Source of the DNA: JAZKID01 sp965247525 | GTDB taxonomy: Bacteria; Pseudomonadota; Alphaproteobacteria; Rhizobiales; UBA4765 | Assembly (NCBI GenBank): GCA_965247525.1 | Contig: OZ252015.1 | Coordinates: forward strand, 558,001-622,000 | Length of the DNA stretch: 64,000 nucleotides | Direction: 5' to 3' | Shown: positions 56,503 to 64,000 of the stretch, one piece after another | Layout: every line of letters begins with the position of its first letter | Numbering within the stretch: position 1 is the first letter of the stretch | Position numbers and translations under genes: made by a program | The notes under the pieces: model-generated | The model's input: the letters and a program-made list of their open reading frames with translations, nothing else | Told to the model about the DNA's origin: nothing | The model's database searches: none

Positions 56503-58860
56503 TTGAGCTCCGCCGACCCTGCCCGACCATTTCCGCCGCAAGACAGCCTATCTGCACAGGCCATGCAGGCGAGTGCGCCGCAGTCGCATCGTGGTTATCT
56601 CGACGCCCTCAACCCCGAACAGCGCGAGGCAGTAGAAGCAACAGACGGCGCGGTTCTGGTTCTTGCCGGTGCCGGAACGGGCAAAACCCGTGTGCTGACA
56701 ACACGCATCGCGCATCTTTTAAATCTCGGACTGGCGCGACCCAACCAAATTCTGGCCGTGACTTTTACGAACAAGGCGGCGCGCGAAATGCGTGAACGCA
56801 TCGGCGCATTGATCGGGCAATCGGTCGAAGGCATGCCATGGCTTGGCACGTTCCATTCCATCGGACGCAAACTTGTGTCCATCCATGCCGAAGCATTGAA
56901 CCTGTCCAGTAATTTTACCGTGCTCGACACCGATGATCAGATCCGTTTGCTCAAACAGCTTTTGAAAGCAAATGACATCGATGACAAACGCTGGCCAGCG
57001 CGTCTGCTTGCCAATCTAATTGATGGCTGGAAAAATCGCGGACTTGAACCCTCTGCCGTTCCTGCAGGTGACGCCGCGTTTTTTGCCAATGGTAAAGCGA
57101 TCGAACTTTACACGGCTTATCAGGAGCGCATGCGCGTTCTCAACTGCGTCGATTTTGGTGATTTGCTGCTGCTGCCGATACGCCTTTTTCGCGACAATCC
57201 TGATATTTTGCAAAATTACAGACAGCGTTTTCGCTATCTGCTTGTCGATGAATACCAAGACACCAATGTCGCGCAATATCTATGGCTGCGGCTGCTATCC
57301 GGCGGCGCACAGGCCAATATCTGCTGCGTCGGTGATGACGACCAGTCGATCTATGGCTGGCGCGGGGCTGAGGTTGATAATATTCTTCGCTTTGACAAGG
57401 ATTTTCCCGGCGCGAAAGTGATCCGTCTGGAGCGCAACTACCGCTCGACGGGACATATCCTTGGCGCTGCCGCAAAACTGATTGCCAACAACAGCGACAG
57501 GCTGGGCAAAACATTGTTTCCGGCAGGCTCGGACATGGGAGAGCCTGTTACAATTACCTCATTGTGGGATTCAGAAGAGGAAGCCCGTTACATCGGCGAT
57601 GAGATTGAGGCGTTGCAGGCAAAAGGCCGCAAGTTGAATGATATGGCCATCTTGGTGCGCACCTCAGCGCAGATGCGTGCTTTTGAAGAACGTTTCGTCA
57701 CATTAGGACTTTCTTATCGCGTTATCGGCGGCCCACGCTTTTATGAGCGGCAGGAAATTCGCGACGCCATGGCGTATCTGCGCGTTACAGCCAACCCCAA
57801 TGATGACCTTGCATTCGAGCGCATCGTCAATGTGCCCAAGCGTGGTCTTGGTGATGCCAGCATTCAGCAATTGCATATTGAAGCGCGCGCACATGGAATT
57901 TCTTTGCTTGAGGCCGCAAAACGTCTCATTCAAACCGAAGATCTGAAGCCTAAAATACGCACCACATTTACAGAGATCGTCAAAAATTTCGACCGCTGGA
58001 AAACAAGCATTGAAACTTTGCCACATGTGCAGCTTGCGGAAATGATTTTGGATGAAAGCGGTTACACGTCGATGTGGGGCAATCTGCGCACCGTGGAAGC
58101 GCAAGGCCGGCTCGACAACCTGAAAGAGCTTGTGCGCGCGCTTGGCGAGTTTGACAGCCTGCCAGCTTTTCTCGAACATATTTCGTTGATTATGGACACG
58201 GACAAAAATGATGCGCAGGACGCCGTCAGTATTATGACGCTGCATGGCGCGAAAGGCCTTGAATTTCAAACGGTGTTTTTACCCGGCTGGGAAGAAGGCC
58301 TGTTTCCGTCACAGCGCTCGCTTGATGAAAATGGCCGTGCAGGTCTCGAAGAAGAACGCCGCCTTGCTTATGTCGGTATCACGCGCGCCAAGGAACTTGC
58401 CAAAATTACATTTGTGCAATCACGCATGCTGCATGGCTCATGGTCGTCGACCATGCCATCGCGCTTTATCGATGAACTGCCGCAGGACAATGTGGAAGTG
58501 ACCCCCGGCCCTATGCAGGAACGCTATGGCGCCTATTCGATGAATATGTCGAAGCTTGTTAGCAGCAGTTTTGACCCCGAAACAGGCGCGCGCGCATCGC
58601 CGGGCTGGCAGCGTGCGCAGGAACGCTCGTCATTTGAAAAAATGGGAAAGTCATTTAAGCCGCAGGGTAATTTTATTGAAGGCCAGGTCATTCGCCGCGG
58701 CGAAAATCCAGCTGCGCATCCTTACACATCTGGTATGCGTGTGTTTCACCAAAAGTTCGGCTATGGTTTTGTGCGCTTGGTCGAAATTGATCGGCTGACC
58801 GTTCAATTTGAAAAGGCTGGCGAGAAAAAAGTGCTTGCCGGGTTTGTGAGCGCGGCGTGA
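56503..58860 (+). CDS. uvrD: UvrD/PcrA-type ATP-dependent DNA helicase
   Basis: The 785-residue SF1 helicase shows all the motifs. Walker A GAGTGKT has its Lys at 61, TFTNKAAREM is motif Ia, LLVDEYQDTN is the Walker B box, and GDDDQSIYGWRGA is motif III. ERNYRST and the C-terminal MTLHGAKGLEF and VGITRAKE follow. The length and order fit UvrD/PcrA. It unwinds duplexes 3' to 5' in nucleotide-excision and mismatch repair and at stalled forks. The start codon is TTG, with AAGGA about 8 nt upstream. It overlaps prmA by GTGA. Confidence 0.95.
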   Translation: MSSADPARPFPPQDSLSAQAMQASAPQSHRGYLDALNPEQREAVEATDGAVLVLAGAGTGKTRVLTTRIAHLLNLGLARPNQILAVTFTNKAAREMRERIGALIGQSVEGMPWLGTFHSIGRKLVSIHAEALNLSSNFTVLDTDDQIRLLKQLLKANDIDDKRWPARLLANLIDGWKNRGLEPSAVPAGDAAFFANGKAIELYTAYQERMRVLNCVDFGDLLLLPIRLFRDNPDILQNYRQRFRYLLVDEYQDTNVAQYLWLRLLSGGAQANICCVGDDDQSIYGWRGAEVDNILRFDKDFPGAKVIRLERNYRSTGHILGAAAKLIANNSDRLGKTLFPAGSDMGEPVTITSLWDSEEEARYIGDEIEALQAKGRKLNDMAILVRTSAQMRAFEERFVTLGLSYRVIGGPRFYERQEIRDAMAYLRVTANPNDDLAFERIVNVPKRGLGDASIQQLHIEARAHGISLLEAAKRLIQTEDLKPKIRTTFTEIVKNFDRWKTSIETLPHVQLAEMILDESGYTSMWGNLRTVEAQGRLDNLKELVRALGEFDSLPAFLEHISLIMDTDKNDAQDAVSIMTLHGAKGLEFQTVFLPGWEEGLFPSQRSLDENGRAGLEEERRLAYVGITRAKELAKITFVQSRMLHGSWSSTMPSRFIDELPQDNVEVTPGPMQERYGAYSMNMSKLVSSSFDPETGARASPGWQRAQERSSFEKMGKSFKPQGNFIEGQVIRRGENPAAHPYTSGMRVFHQKFGYGFVRLVEIDRLTVQFEKAGEKKVLAGFVSAA

Positions 58861-59759
58861 CAACACTTCTCATCACCGCTGAACTACCCGAGCATAAAGC
58901 CAAGCTCCTGGCCGATAAGCTTATGGAGGGCGAGCATTTTTTGCCCGTGCAGGCGGCTGCCGCGTTTGAAGCCGCGCCGCCATTCTGGCGTTTTGAAGCG
59001 TGGAGCGTTGAGGCGATCGACAAGGCCGATTTTTTGCAGGCCGCGCGCCAGCTGACAAATGACAATACGCTTGATGGGTTTCGCTATCAGACTGTCGACG
59101 ACAAGGACTGGGTGGCCAAAAGTCTTGCCGACTTGCCGCCCGTGCGCGCCGGTCGCTTTGTCGTATTTGGCTCGCATGACCGCGACAAGGGCCGCGTCAA
59201 TGAGCACCGCATTGAAATTGAAGCCAGCCTTGCCTTTGGCACGGGCCACCACCCGACGACACTCGGCTGTATGTTAGAGCTGGATCGCTGGTGCAAAAAA
59301 GAAAAGGCCGGCGGCTTCCCACACCGCAGCCTGAAACCGACGCTTCTCGATGTCGGCACCGGAACCGGTGTTCTGGCGCTTGCCGCCGCGCGGGCATTGC
59401 CTTTGCGCGCGATCGCCACCGATCTTGATGCCAACGCCATCATCGTTTCAAAACGCCATCGCCAACTGGCCGGGCGGCAGAGCCAAGTGGAATTGCAGGT
59501 GGCGCGCGGAACAGACCACAGCGCCATTCGACGCGCATCGCCCTATCCGCTGGTGATCGCAAACATTTTGGCAGGACCGCTTGTCAGTCTTGCCCCTTCG
59601 CTGGCGCGCGTTACGAAAAGTGGCGGCACGCTTATTCTTTCGGGCCTGCTGCACTGGCAGGCGCGCCGCGTTTTTGCCGCCTATCTCCGGCAAGGCTTTA
59701 AATTTGAGCGACGGCGGATTATTGGTGATTGGGCCACGCTCGTTCTCGTCAAACGCTAA
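58857..59759 (+). CDS. prmA: Ribosomal protein L11 methyltransferase
   Basis: The 300-residue methyltransferase has an N-terminal substrate-recognition domain. The SAM motif I LDVGTGTGVLALAAA follows, then the PrmA-specific segment EASLAFGTGHHPTTLGCM (a Gly-His-Thr substrate motif) and ANILAGPL. It trimethylates amino groups of L11. The GTG start overlaps the uvrD stop by four bases. Its end is 11 nt before the aminopeptidase P start. Confidence 0.94.
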   Translation: MTTLLITAELPEHKAKLLADKLMEGEHFLPVQAAAAFEAAPPFWRFEAWSVEAIDKADFLQAARQLTNDNTLDGFRYQTVDDKDWVAKSLADLPPVRAGRFVVFGSHDRDKGRVNEHRIEIEASLAFGTGHHPTTLGCMLELDRWCKKEKAGGFPHRSLKPTLLDVGTGTGVLALAAARALPLRAIATDLDANAIIVSKRHRQLAGRQSQVELQVARGTDHSAIRRASPYPLVIANILAGPLVSLAPSLARVTKSGGTLILSGLLHWQARRVFAAYLRQGFKFERRRIIGDWATLVLVKR

Positions 59760-59770
59760 GGATCGAACTC

Positions 59771-61570
59771 ATGCAAAATGCTGCCCGTCTGGAAGACACG
59801 CCTTACGCTTCACGCTTGGCCGAAATACGCACCGCGCTAACAACCTTAAAACTGGACGGGCTTTTGCTGCCCCGCGCAGATGAATACCAGAATGAAAATC
59901 TCCCCCCGTCCGCAGCGCGGATGGAATGGCTGACAGGATTTACAGGCTCTTGGGGTTTTGTTGCTGTTCTCAAAGACAAAGCCGCTGCATTTGTTGACGG
60001 CCGTTACACCATTCAGGCGGCACAGCAGATTGATGCATCACTTTTTGAAATTGTCTGCACGGTTGATATTTCGATTGAGGATTGGCTCGTTGCCAATGTC
60101 TCGCAGGGCGCAAAGCTTGGCTATGACCCTTGGCTGTTCACAAAAGAAGGACTTGCTAAGATTCGCAGCGCACTTGCGCCTCTTAATGTTGAACTGGTGT
60201 CACTCGACAAAAATCCCATTGACAGCGCATGGAGCAACAGACCATCGCCGCCGCTATCGCCCGTCAAAATTCACGATGTGAAATATACCGGCGCCTCCGT
60301 CAGCGATAAACTTCAGCAGATTCGCAGCAGCCTTTCAAAAGCGGGCGCGACGCATCTTGTGATTACGCAAACCGACAATCTTGCCTGGACGTTTAACATT
60401 CGCGGCGCTGACATCGAAAACACGCCTTTGTCGTTTGGCTTTGCTGTTATCAGCGCCGATCAGGCACAAATTTTCATGGACCCACGCAAAGTCTCCGACA
60501 GTGTGCGCCAAAGCCTTTCAAAGGACGCCGCTTTCGAACCGATTGAGGATTTTCAGACAGCGTTGAAGACACTTCGCACAGATGCAAAAGTCATCATTGA
60601 TCCAAAAGCGTCGGTTGTCGCCATTCGCGATAGCGTCAAAAGTTCTGGTGCCAGCCTTCTTGAAATTGCAGACCCTGTGACAATGGCCAAAGCGCAGAAA
60701 AATGCCACGGAGCTTCAGGGCGCGCGCGACGCCCATCGCCGTGATGGCGCGGCCATGGTCAATTTTCTTCACTGGTTTGAAAAAACGGACCCATCGACGT
60801 TAAGCGAGATCGATCTTGACGAAGCCTTATATCGTTTTCGAAAGGCGACTGGCGCATTACAAGATGTTTCATTTGAAAGTATTGTTGGCTCAGGGCCGAA
60901 TGGCGCGATTGCCCATTACCGTGTCTCGCACCAGTCCAGCCGCAAGCTCGACCAGAACAATCTGATCGTTGTCGATAGCGGCGGCCAATATCTTGATGGC
61001 ACAACCGACATTACCCGCACGCTGGTTGTAGGTACACCGACACATGCGATGAAAACCAATTTCACGCGTGTTCTGCAAGGCATGATCGCCATTACGCTTG
61101 CGCGCTTTCCAAAAGGCACAAGTGGTGTGCAACTTGATATTCTCGCACGTCAGGCCTTTTGGCAGGCCGGCCTTGATTACGACCATGGCACAGGCCATGG
61201 CGTCGGCAGCTATCTTGGTGTGCATGAAGGGCCATCGCGCATTTCCAAAATTCCATCGCCGCCGCTTTTGTCAGGAATGATCTTGTCGAACGAGCCGGGT
61301 TACTATGAAGAGCATGGTTACGGCATCCGCATTGAAAATCTTGTGATCGTCAAAGAACCCGAAATTCCCGCTGGCGGCACACGGCCCATGCACAGTTTTG
61401 AAACGCTGACATTATGCCCGATCGCGCTGAATGCGATTGACGCGTCAATGCTGAGCGTAGTTGAGCGCAATTGGCTGAATATCTATCACGCACGCGTGCT
61501 TGAGGAGGTTTCGCCGCTTGTCGCGCCAGATGTTCAGGACTTCTTAAAGCGGGCCTGCACGCCGCTTTAA
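59771..61570 (+). CDS. pepP: Xaa-Pro aminopeptidase (aminopeptidase P, M24B)
   Basis: The 599-residue protein has the large three-domain build of cytosolic eukaryotic-type aminopeptidase P, not the shorter E. coli form. Metal ligands fall in VVDSGGQYLDGTTDITRT (two Asp), HGTGHGVGSYLGVHEGP (His) and NEPGYYEEHGYGIRIEN (Glu), with a final Glu near the end. It removes N-terminal residues before proline. The ATG at 59771 has AAGGA 8 nt upstream. A longer frame from 59729 runs into prmA. It is convergent with ligA, ends overlapping by four bases. Confidence 0.93.
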   Translation: MQNAARLEDTPYASRLAEIRTALTTLKLDGLLLPRADEYQNENLPPSAARMEWLTGFTGSWGFVAVLKDKAAAFVDGRYTIQAAQQIDASLFEIVCTVDISIEDWLVANVSQGAKLGYDPWLFTKEGLAKIRSALAPLNVELVSLDKNPIDSAWSNRPSPPLSPVKIHDVKYTGASVSDKLQQIRSSLSKAGATHLVITQTDNLAWTFNIRGADIENTPLSFGFAVISADQAQIFMDPRKVSDSVRQSLSKDAAFEPIEDFQTALKTLRTDAKVIIDPKASVVAIRDSVKSSGASLLEIADPVTMAKAQKNATELQGARDAHRRDGAAMVNFLHWFEKTDPSTLSEIDLDEALYRFRKATGALQDVSFESIVGSGPNGAIAHYRVSHQSSRKLDQNNLIVVDSGGQYLDGTTDITRTLVVGTPTHAMKTNFTRVLQGMIAITLARFPKGTSGVQLDILARQAFWQAGLDYDHGTGHGVGSYLGVHEGPSRISKIPSPPLLSGMILSNEPGYYEEHGYGIRIENLVIVKEPEIPAGGTRPMHSFETLTLCPIALNAIDASMLSVVERNWLNIYHARVLEEVSPLVAPDVQDFLKRACTPL

Positions 61571-63639
61571 GACACGCCTGCAAGTTCCAGCCATGCATCT
61601 TCGTCAATCACTTTGACATTGTGCTTGGCCGCGTCTTTCAGCTTCGAGCCTGCGCCCGGACCAGCAACAACAATGTCGGTTTTTGCTGACACGCTGGACG
61701 CGACTTTTGCGCCCATACGCTGCGCCAAGGCTTTGGCTTCATCACGCGTCATTTTTTCCAAACTGCCCGTAAAAACCAGTGTCAGCCCTGCAACGGGGCT
61801 ATTATTGCTGGCTTTTTCGGCATCTTGAATTCTGACATGCGCGACCAGCCGTTCAATGGCGATACGGCTTTCTTGGCGCGAAAACGCGGCTTCAATGCTG
61901 CCGATGACGGCTTCGCCGATCTGCTCGATTGCATCCATGTCTTCAATTGTTTTGGCGTCCTTGTTCGCAACCTCAAGGCAGGCGGCATAAAAAGCCGACC
62001 ATGTACCATAAGTGCGCGCGAGCAGCCGCGCTGTCTGTTCGCCGATATCGCGAATTCCCAACGCAAATATAAAACGCTCCAAAGAAACATCGCGGCGCTG
62101 TTCAATGGCCGCAAACAGATTTCTGACGCTTAAATCCCCGAAGCCTTCCCATTCGCGCAAGGGTTTTTTGCTTAAAGCATCTTTTGCAGCCAGTTCAAAA
62201 ATATCTGCGGGTTCGCGCACCAAGCCGGTTTCGAAAAACAGTTCGATCTGTTTTTCACCGAGGCCTTCAATATCGAACGCGCCGCGCGCGCAAAAATGCC
62301 GCAAATGCTCGATGCGCTGGTAAGGGCACGACCACTCGCCCGTGCAGCGGCGCACCGCTTCGCCTTCGGCACGCATTGTTTCTGTTTTCAACGGGCATGG
62401 GCATTTTTTGGGAAAGTGAAAAACGTTGCTGTCAGGCTTTCGTTTCTCAACAACAACGCTCAGAATTTGCGGGATGACATCGCCGGCGCGCTGTATCATA
62501 ACGCTGTCGCCTATACGGATATCTTTTCGCGCAATTTCGTCTTCATTGTGCAAGGTGGCATTGCGTACGACCACGCCGCCAACAGTGACAGGCTGAAGCT
62601 TTGCAACCGGGGTCAGCGCACCTGTTCGCCCCACCTGAATGTCAATATCAAGAAGTTCGGTTATCGCTTTTTCGGCAGCAAATTTATGGGCAATGGCAAA
62701 ACGCGGTGCGCGCCCAACAAAGCCGAGCCGTGCCTGCAGATCCAGTGCATCGAGCTTGTAGACAATGCCGTCGATGTCATAGCCCAACGCGGCGCGTTGC
62801 TGCTCGATGCTCTCATAAAATACCAGCATCTCATCAATGCTTTCAACCGTTTTCATGAAGGGATTGATTGGCAGACCCGCTTTTTTGAAAAATGCAATCA
62901 TGCCCGATTGGGTTTTGGCAGGCAGCGCCGAGATATTGCCCCAGCCATAGGCAAAAAAGCGCATCGGCCGCAAAGCCGACATTTGCGGATCAATCTGGCG
63001 CAGCGAACCTGCTGCCGCGTTACGCGGATTGGCAAATGGCGCTTTTCCTGCAGCGAGCTGGCGCTCATTCATCGCAAAAAAATCGTCATGGCTGGTATAG
63101 ATTTCGCCGCGCACTTCAAAAATATCCGGCACATCACCGCGCAGTATTTGCGGCACATCTGAAACGGTGCGCACATTCGCGGTTACATCCTCGCCCGTCG
63201 TGCCATCACCGCGTGTGGCCGCATGAATTAAAAGGCCTTTTTCATAGCGAAGCGCGCAAGACAATCCATCGATTTTAGGCTCTGCGGTAAAGCTCAGCGG
63301 GTGGCTTTCGTCAAGATTCAGGAAACGGCGGATGCGGCCAATAAAATCGTCTAGGTCGTTTTTTGTAAATGCATTATCGAGCGACAGCATCGGTACGCTA
63401 TGGTGAATTTTTTTAAACTTACCTGATGGCTTTGCGCCGATGCGGTGCGTCGGGCTGTTTGCCGGCGCAAGCTCAGGATAAGTGTTTTCGAGGGCCGTGT
63501 ATTTTCGGCGAAGCGCATCATAATCGGCGTCCGAAATAATCGGTGCATCATTTTGATGGTAATGCTCATCATGCATTGCAATGTCATCTGCAAGACGGGC
63601 AAGTTCGGCGCGCGCATCAATCTTCGGTTTAGGTGCCAT
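61567..63639 (-). CDS. ligA: NAD-dependent DNA ligase
   Basis: The 690-residue protein has the adenylation lysine K122 in AEPKIDGLS, the OB-fold and a zinc finger. Helix-hairpin-helix repeats and a C-terminal BRCT domain (SPVAGLTLVFTGSLEKMTRDEA) follow. The zinc-finger start reads CPCP: a C-x-C spacing where E. coli has C-x2-C, then RRCTGEWSCPYQ with the other pair. It joins Okazaki fragments using NAD+. Its first 11 nt overlap the recN stop on the same strand. Confidence 0.96.
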   Translation of the reverse strand: MAPKPKIDARAELARLADDIAMHDEHYHQNDAPIISDADYDALRRKYTALENTYPELAPANSPTHRIGAKPSGKFKKIHHSVPMLSLDNAFTKNDLDDFIGRIRRFLNLDESHPLSFTAEPKIDGLSCALRYEKGLLIHAATRGDGTTGEDVTANVRTVSDVPQILRGDVPDIFEVRGEIYTSHDDFFAMNERQLAAGKAPFANPRNAAAGSLRQIDPQMSALRPMRFFAYGWGNISALPAKTQSGMIAFFKKAGLPINPFMKTVESIDEMLVFYESIEQQRAALGYDIDGIVYKLDALDLQARLGFVGRAPRFAIAHKFAAEKAITELLDIDIQVGRTGALTPVAKLQPVTVGGVVVRNATLHNEDEIARKDIRIGDSVMIQRAGDVIPQILSVVVEKRKPDSNVFHFPKKCPCPLKTETMRAEGEAVRRCTGEWSCPYQRIEHLRHFCARGAFDIEGLGEKQIELFFETGLVREPADIFELAAKDALSKKPLREWEGFGDLSVRNLFAAIEQRRDVSLERFIFALGIRDIGEQTARLLARTYGTWSAFYAACLEVANKDAKTIEDMDAIEQIGEAVIGSIEAAFSRQESRIAIERLVAHVRIQDAEKASNNSPVAGLTLVFTGSLEKMTRDEAKALAQRMGAKVASSVSAKTDIVVAGPGAGSKLKDAAKHNVKVIDEDAWLELAGVS

Positions 63640-64000
63640 AGTTTAAAAGTTTTGCCGCTTGCGCCCGTGCTTCATCCGTAACAGCCGCACCAGAGAGCAT
63701 GCGCGCAATTTCTTCTTTGCGCCGTGCCGCATCAAGGCCAATCACACGTGTTGCAACCCGGTCTTTGCTGACGGCTTCCTTGTTAATATGAAGATGCGAG
63801 GTGGCTTTGGCGGCAACCTGCGGTGAGTGCGTGACACATAGCACCTGCACGCGGGCAGCGAGCCGCGCCAACCTGTCGCCCACAGCTTCCGCCACAGCAC
63901 CGCCGACCCCAGTGTCAATTTCATCAAAAATCAGCGTCGGCGCCGACCCGGCATCCGCCAGCACAACTTTCAGCGCAAGCATGAAACGCGCCAGCTCTCC
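63629..64000 (-). CDS. recN: DNA repair protein RecN (C-terminal part)
   Basis: The first visible residues are GELARFMLALK, which is the end of the SMC-like ABC signature. Walker B-type LIFDEIDTGVGG and VLCVTHSPQVAAKA follow. These are the C-terminal landmarks of RecN, the SMC-like ATPase that acts on double-strand breaks. About 123 residues are present; the N-terminus lies beyond the right edge. It is followed by ligA with an 11-nt overlap. Confidence 0.93.
   Translation of the reverse strand, partial: GELARFMLALKVVLADAGSAPTLIFDEIDTGVGGAVAEAVGDRLARLAARVQVLCVTHSPQVAAKATSHLHINKEAVSKDRVATRVIGLDAARRKEEIARMLSGAAVTDEARAQAAKLLNYGT

Overview
The window is chromosomal DNA of a free-living alphaproteobacterium with moderate G+C. 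The main evidence is the two-piece, circularly permuted ssrA (tmRNA) gene at about 52.66-53.0 kb, followed by an alphaproteobacterial-type sspB and fumC. Supporting evidence is the DUF4159/membrane-protein pair, the extensin-type lipoprotein, the DUF2793 protein, DUF4169, and the folA-hflK-hflC-DUF2065-degP block. I cannot place the order or genus. There is no integrase, transposase, prophage block or CRISPR array. The ends cut two genes: the DUF4159 protein at the left and recN at the right.

Layout. 0-9 kb: two membrane proteins of the MoxR/BatA-associated type, a metallophosphoesterase, and an RND pump with its lipoprotein adaptor. 9-23.7 kb: mostly housekeeping genes (gabD-type dehydrogenase, pirin, nitrilase, pdxH, DnaJ-like, fabI, aroC, an RlmD/TrmA-type methyltransferase, a ribB with a degenerate second domain), interspersed with four single genes I do not recognise. 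23.7-27.2 kb: an OafA-type acyltransferase, an extensin-like lipoprotein and a DUF2793 spike-like protein. 27.2-41.5 kb: a surface-polysaccharide island. Its first part is a leftward dTDP-sugar operon: rmlA, a fused sugar isomerase/aminotransferase, rfbB, a methyltransferase, a NeuD-like acyltransferase and a GNAT protein. The second part is a divergent rightward operon: a TPR-GT61 protein, a beta-propeller glycosidase-like protein, an ABC exporter permease and ATPase, and a GT2. The third part is a leftward trio (NeuD-like, DUF849 enzyme, GT61) starting 17 nt behind a tRNA-Lys gene. 41.7-49 kb: phzF, miaA, serB, folA, hflK, hflC, DUF2065 and degP. 49-51.7 kb: an unrecognised 850-residue protein built from a duplicated module with Fic-like motifs. 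51.7-64 kb: thyA, ssrA, sspB, fumC, folB, small regulators, a UvrD helicase, prmA, aminopeptidase P, ligA and recN.

How the genes fit together. The sugar operon makes dTDP-4-keto-6-deoxyglucose (RmlA, RfbB) but has no rmlC or rmlD. It instead carries a 3,4-ketoisomerase fused to an aminotransferase, so the predicted product is a dTDP-3-amino-3,6-dideoxyhexose that is then acylated and possibly methylated. The neighbouring operon would assemble and export a polymer through an ABC-2 exporter. The tmRNA/SspB pair and the HflKC/DegP block form a protein quality-control set. Five orphan genes (12607, 14099, 17664, 20920 and 49150) are monocistronic and rich in Gly/Ala/Ser/Thr/Asn/Gln or in repeats. 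They are the best candidates for undescribed biology, above all the 850-residue Fic-like duplicate and a protein of seven roughly 80-residue repeats.
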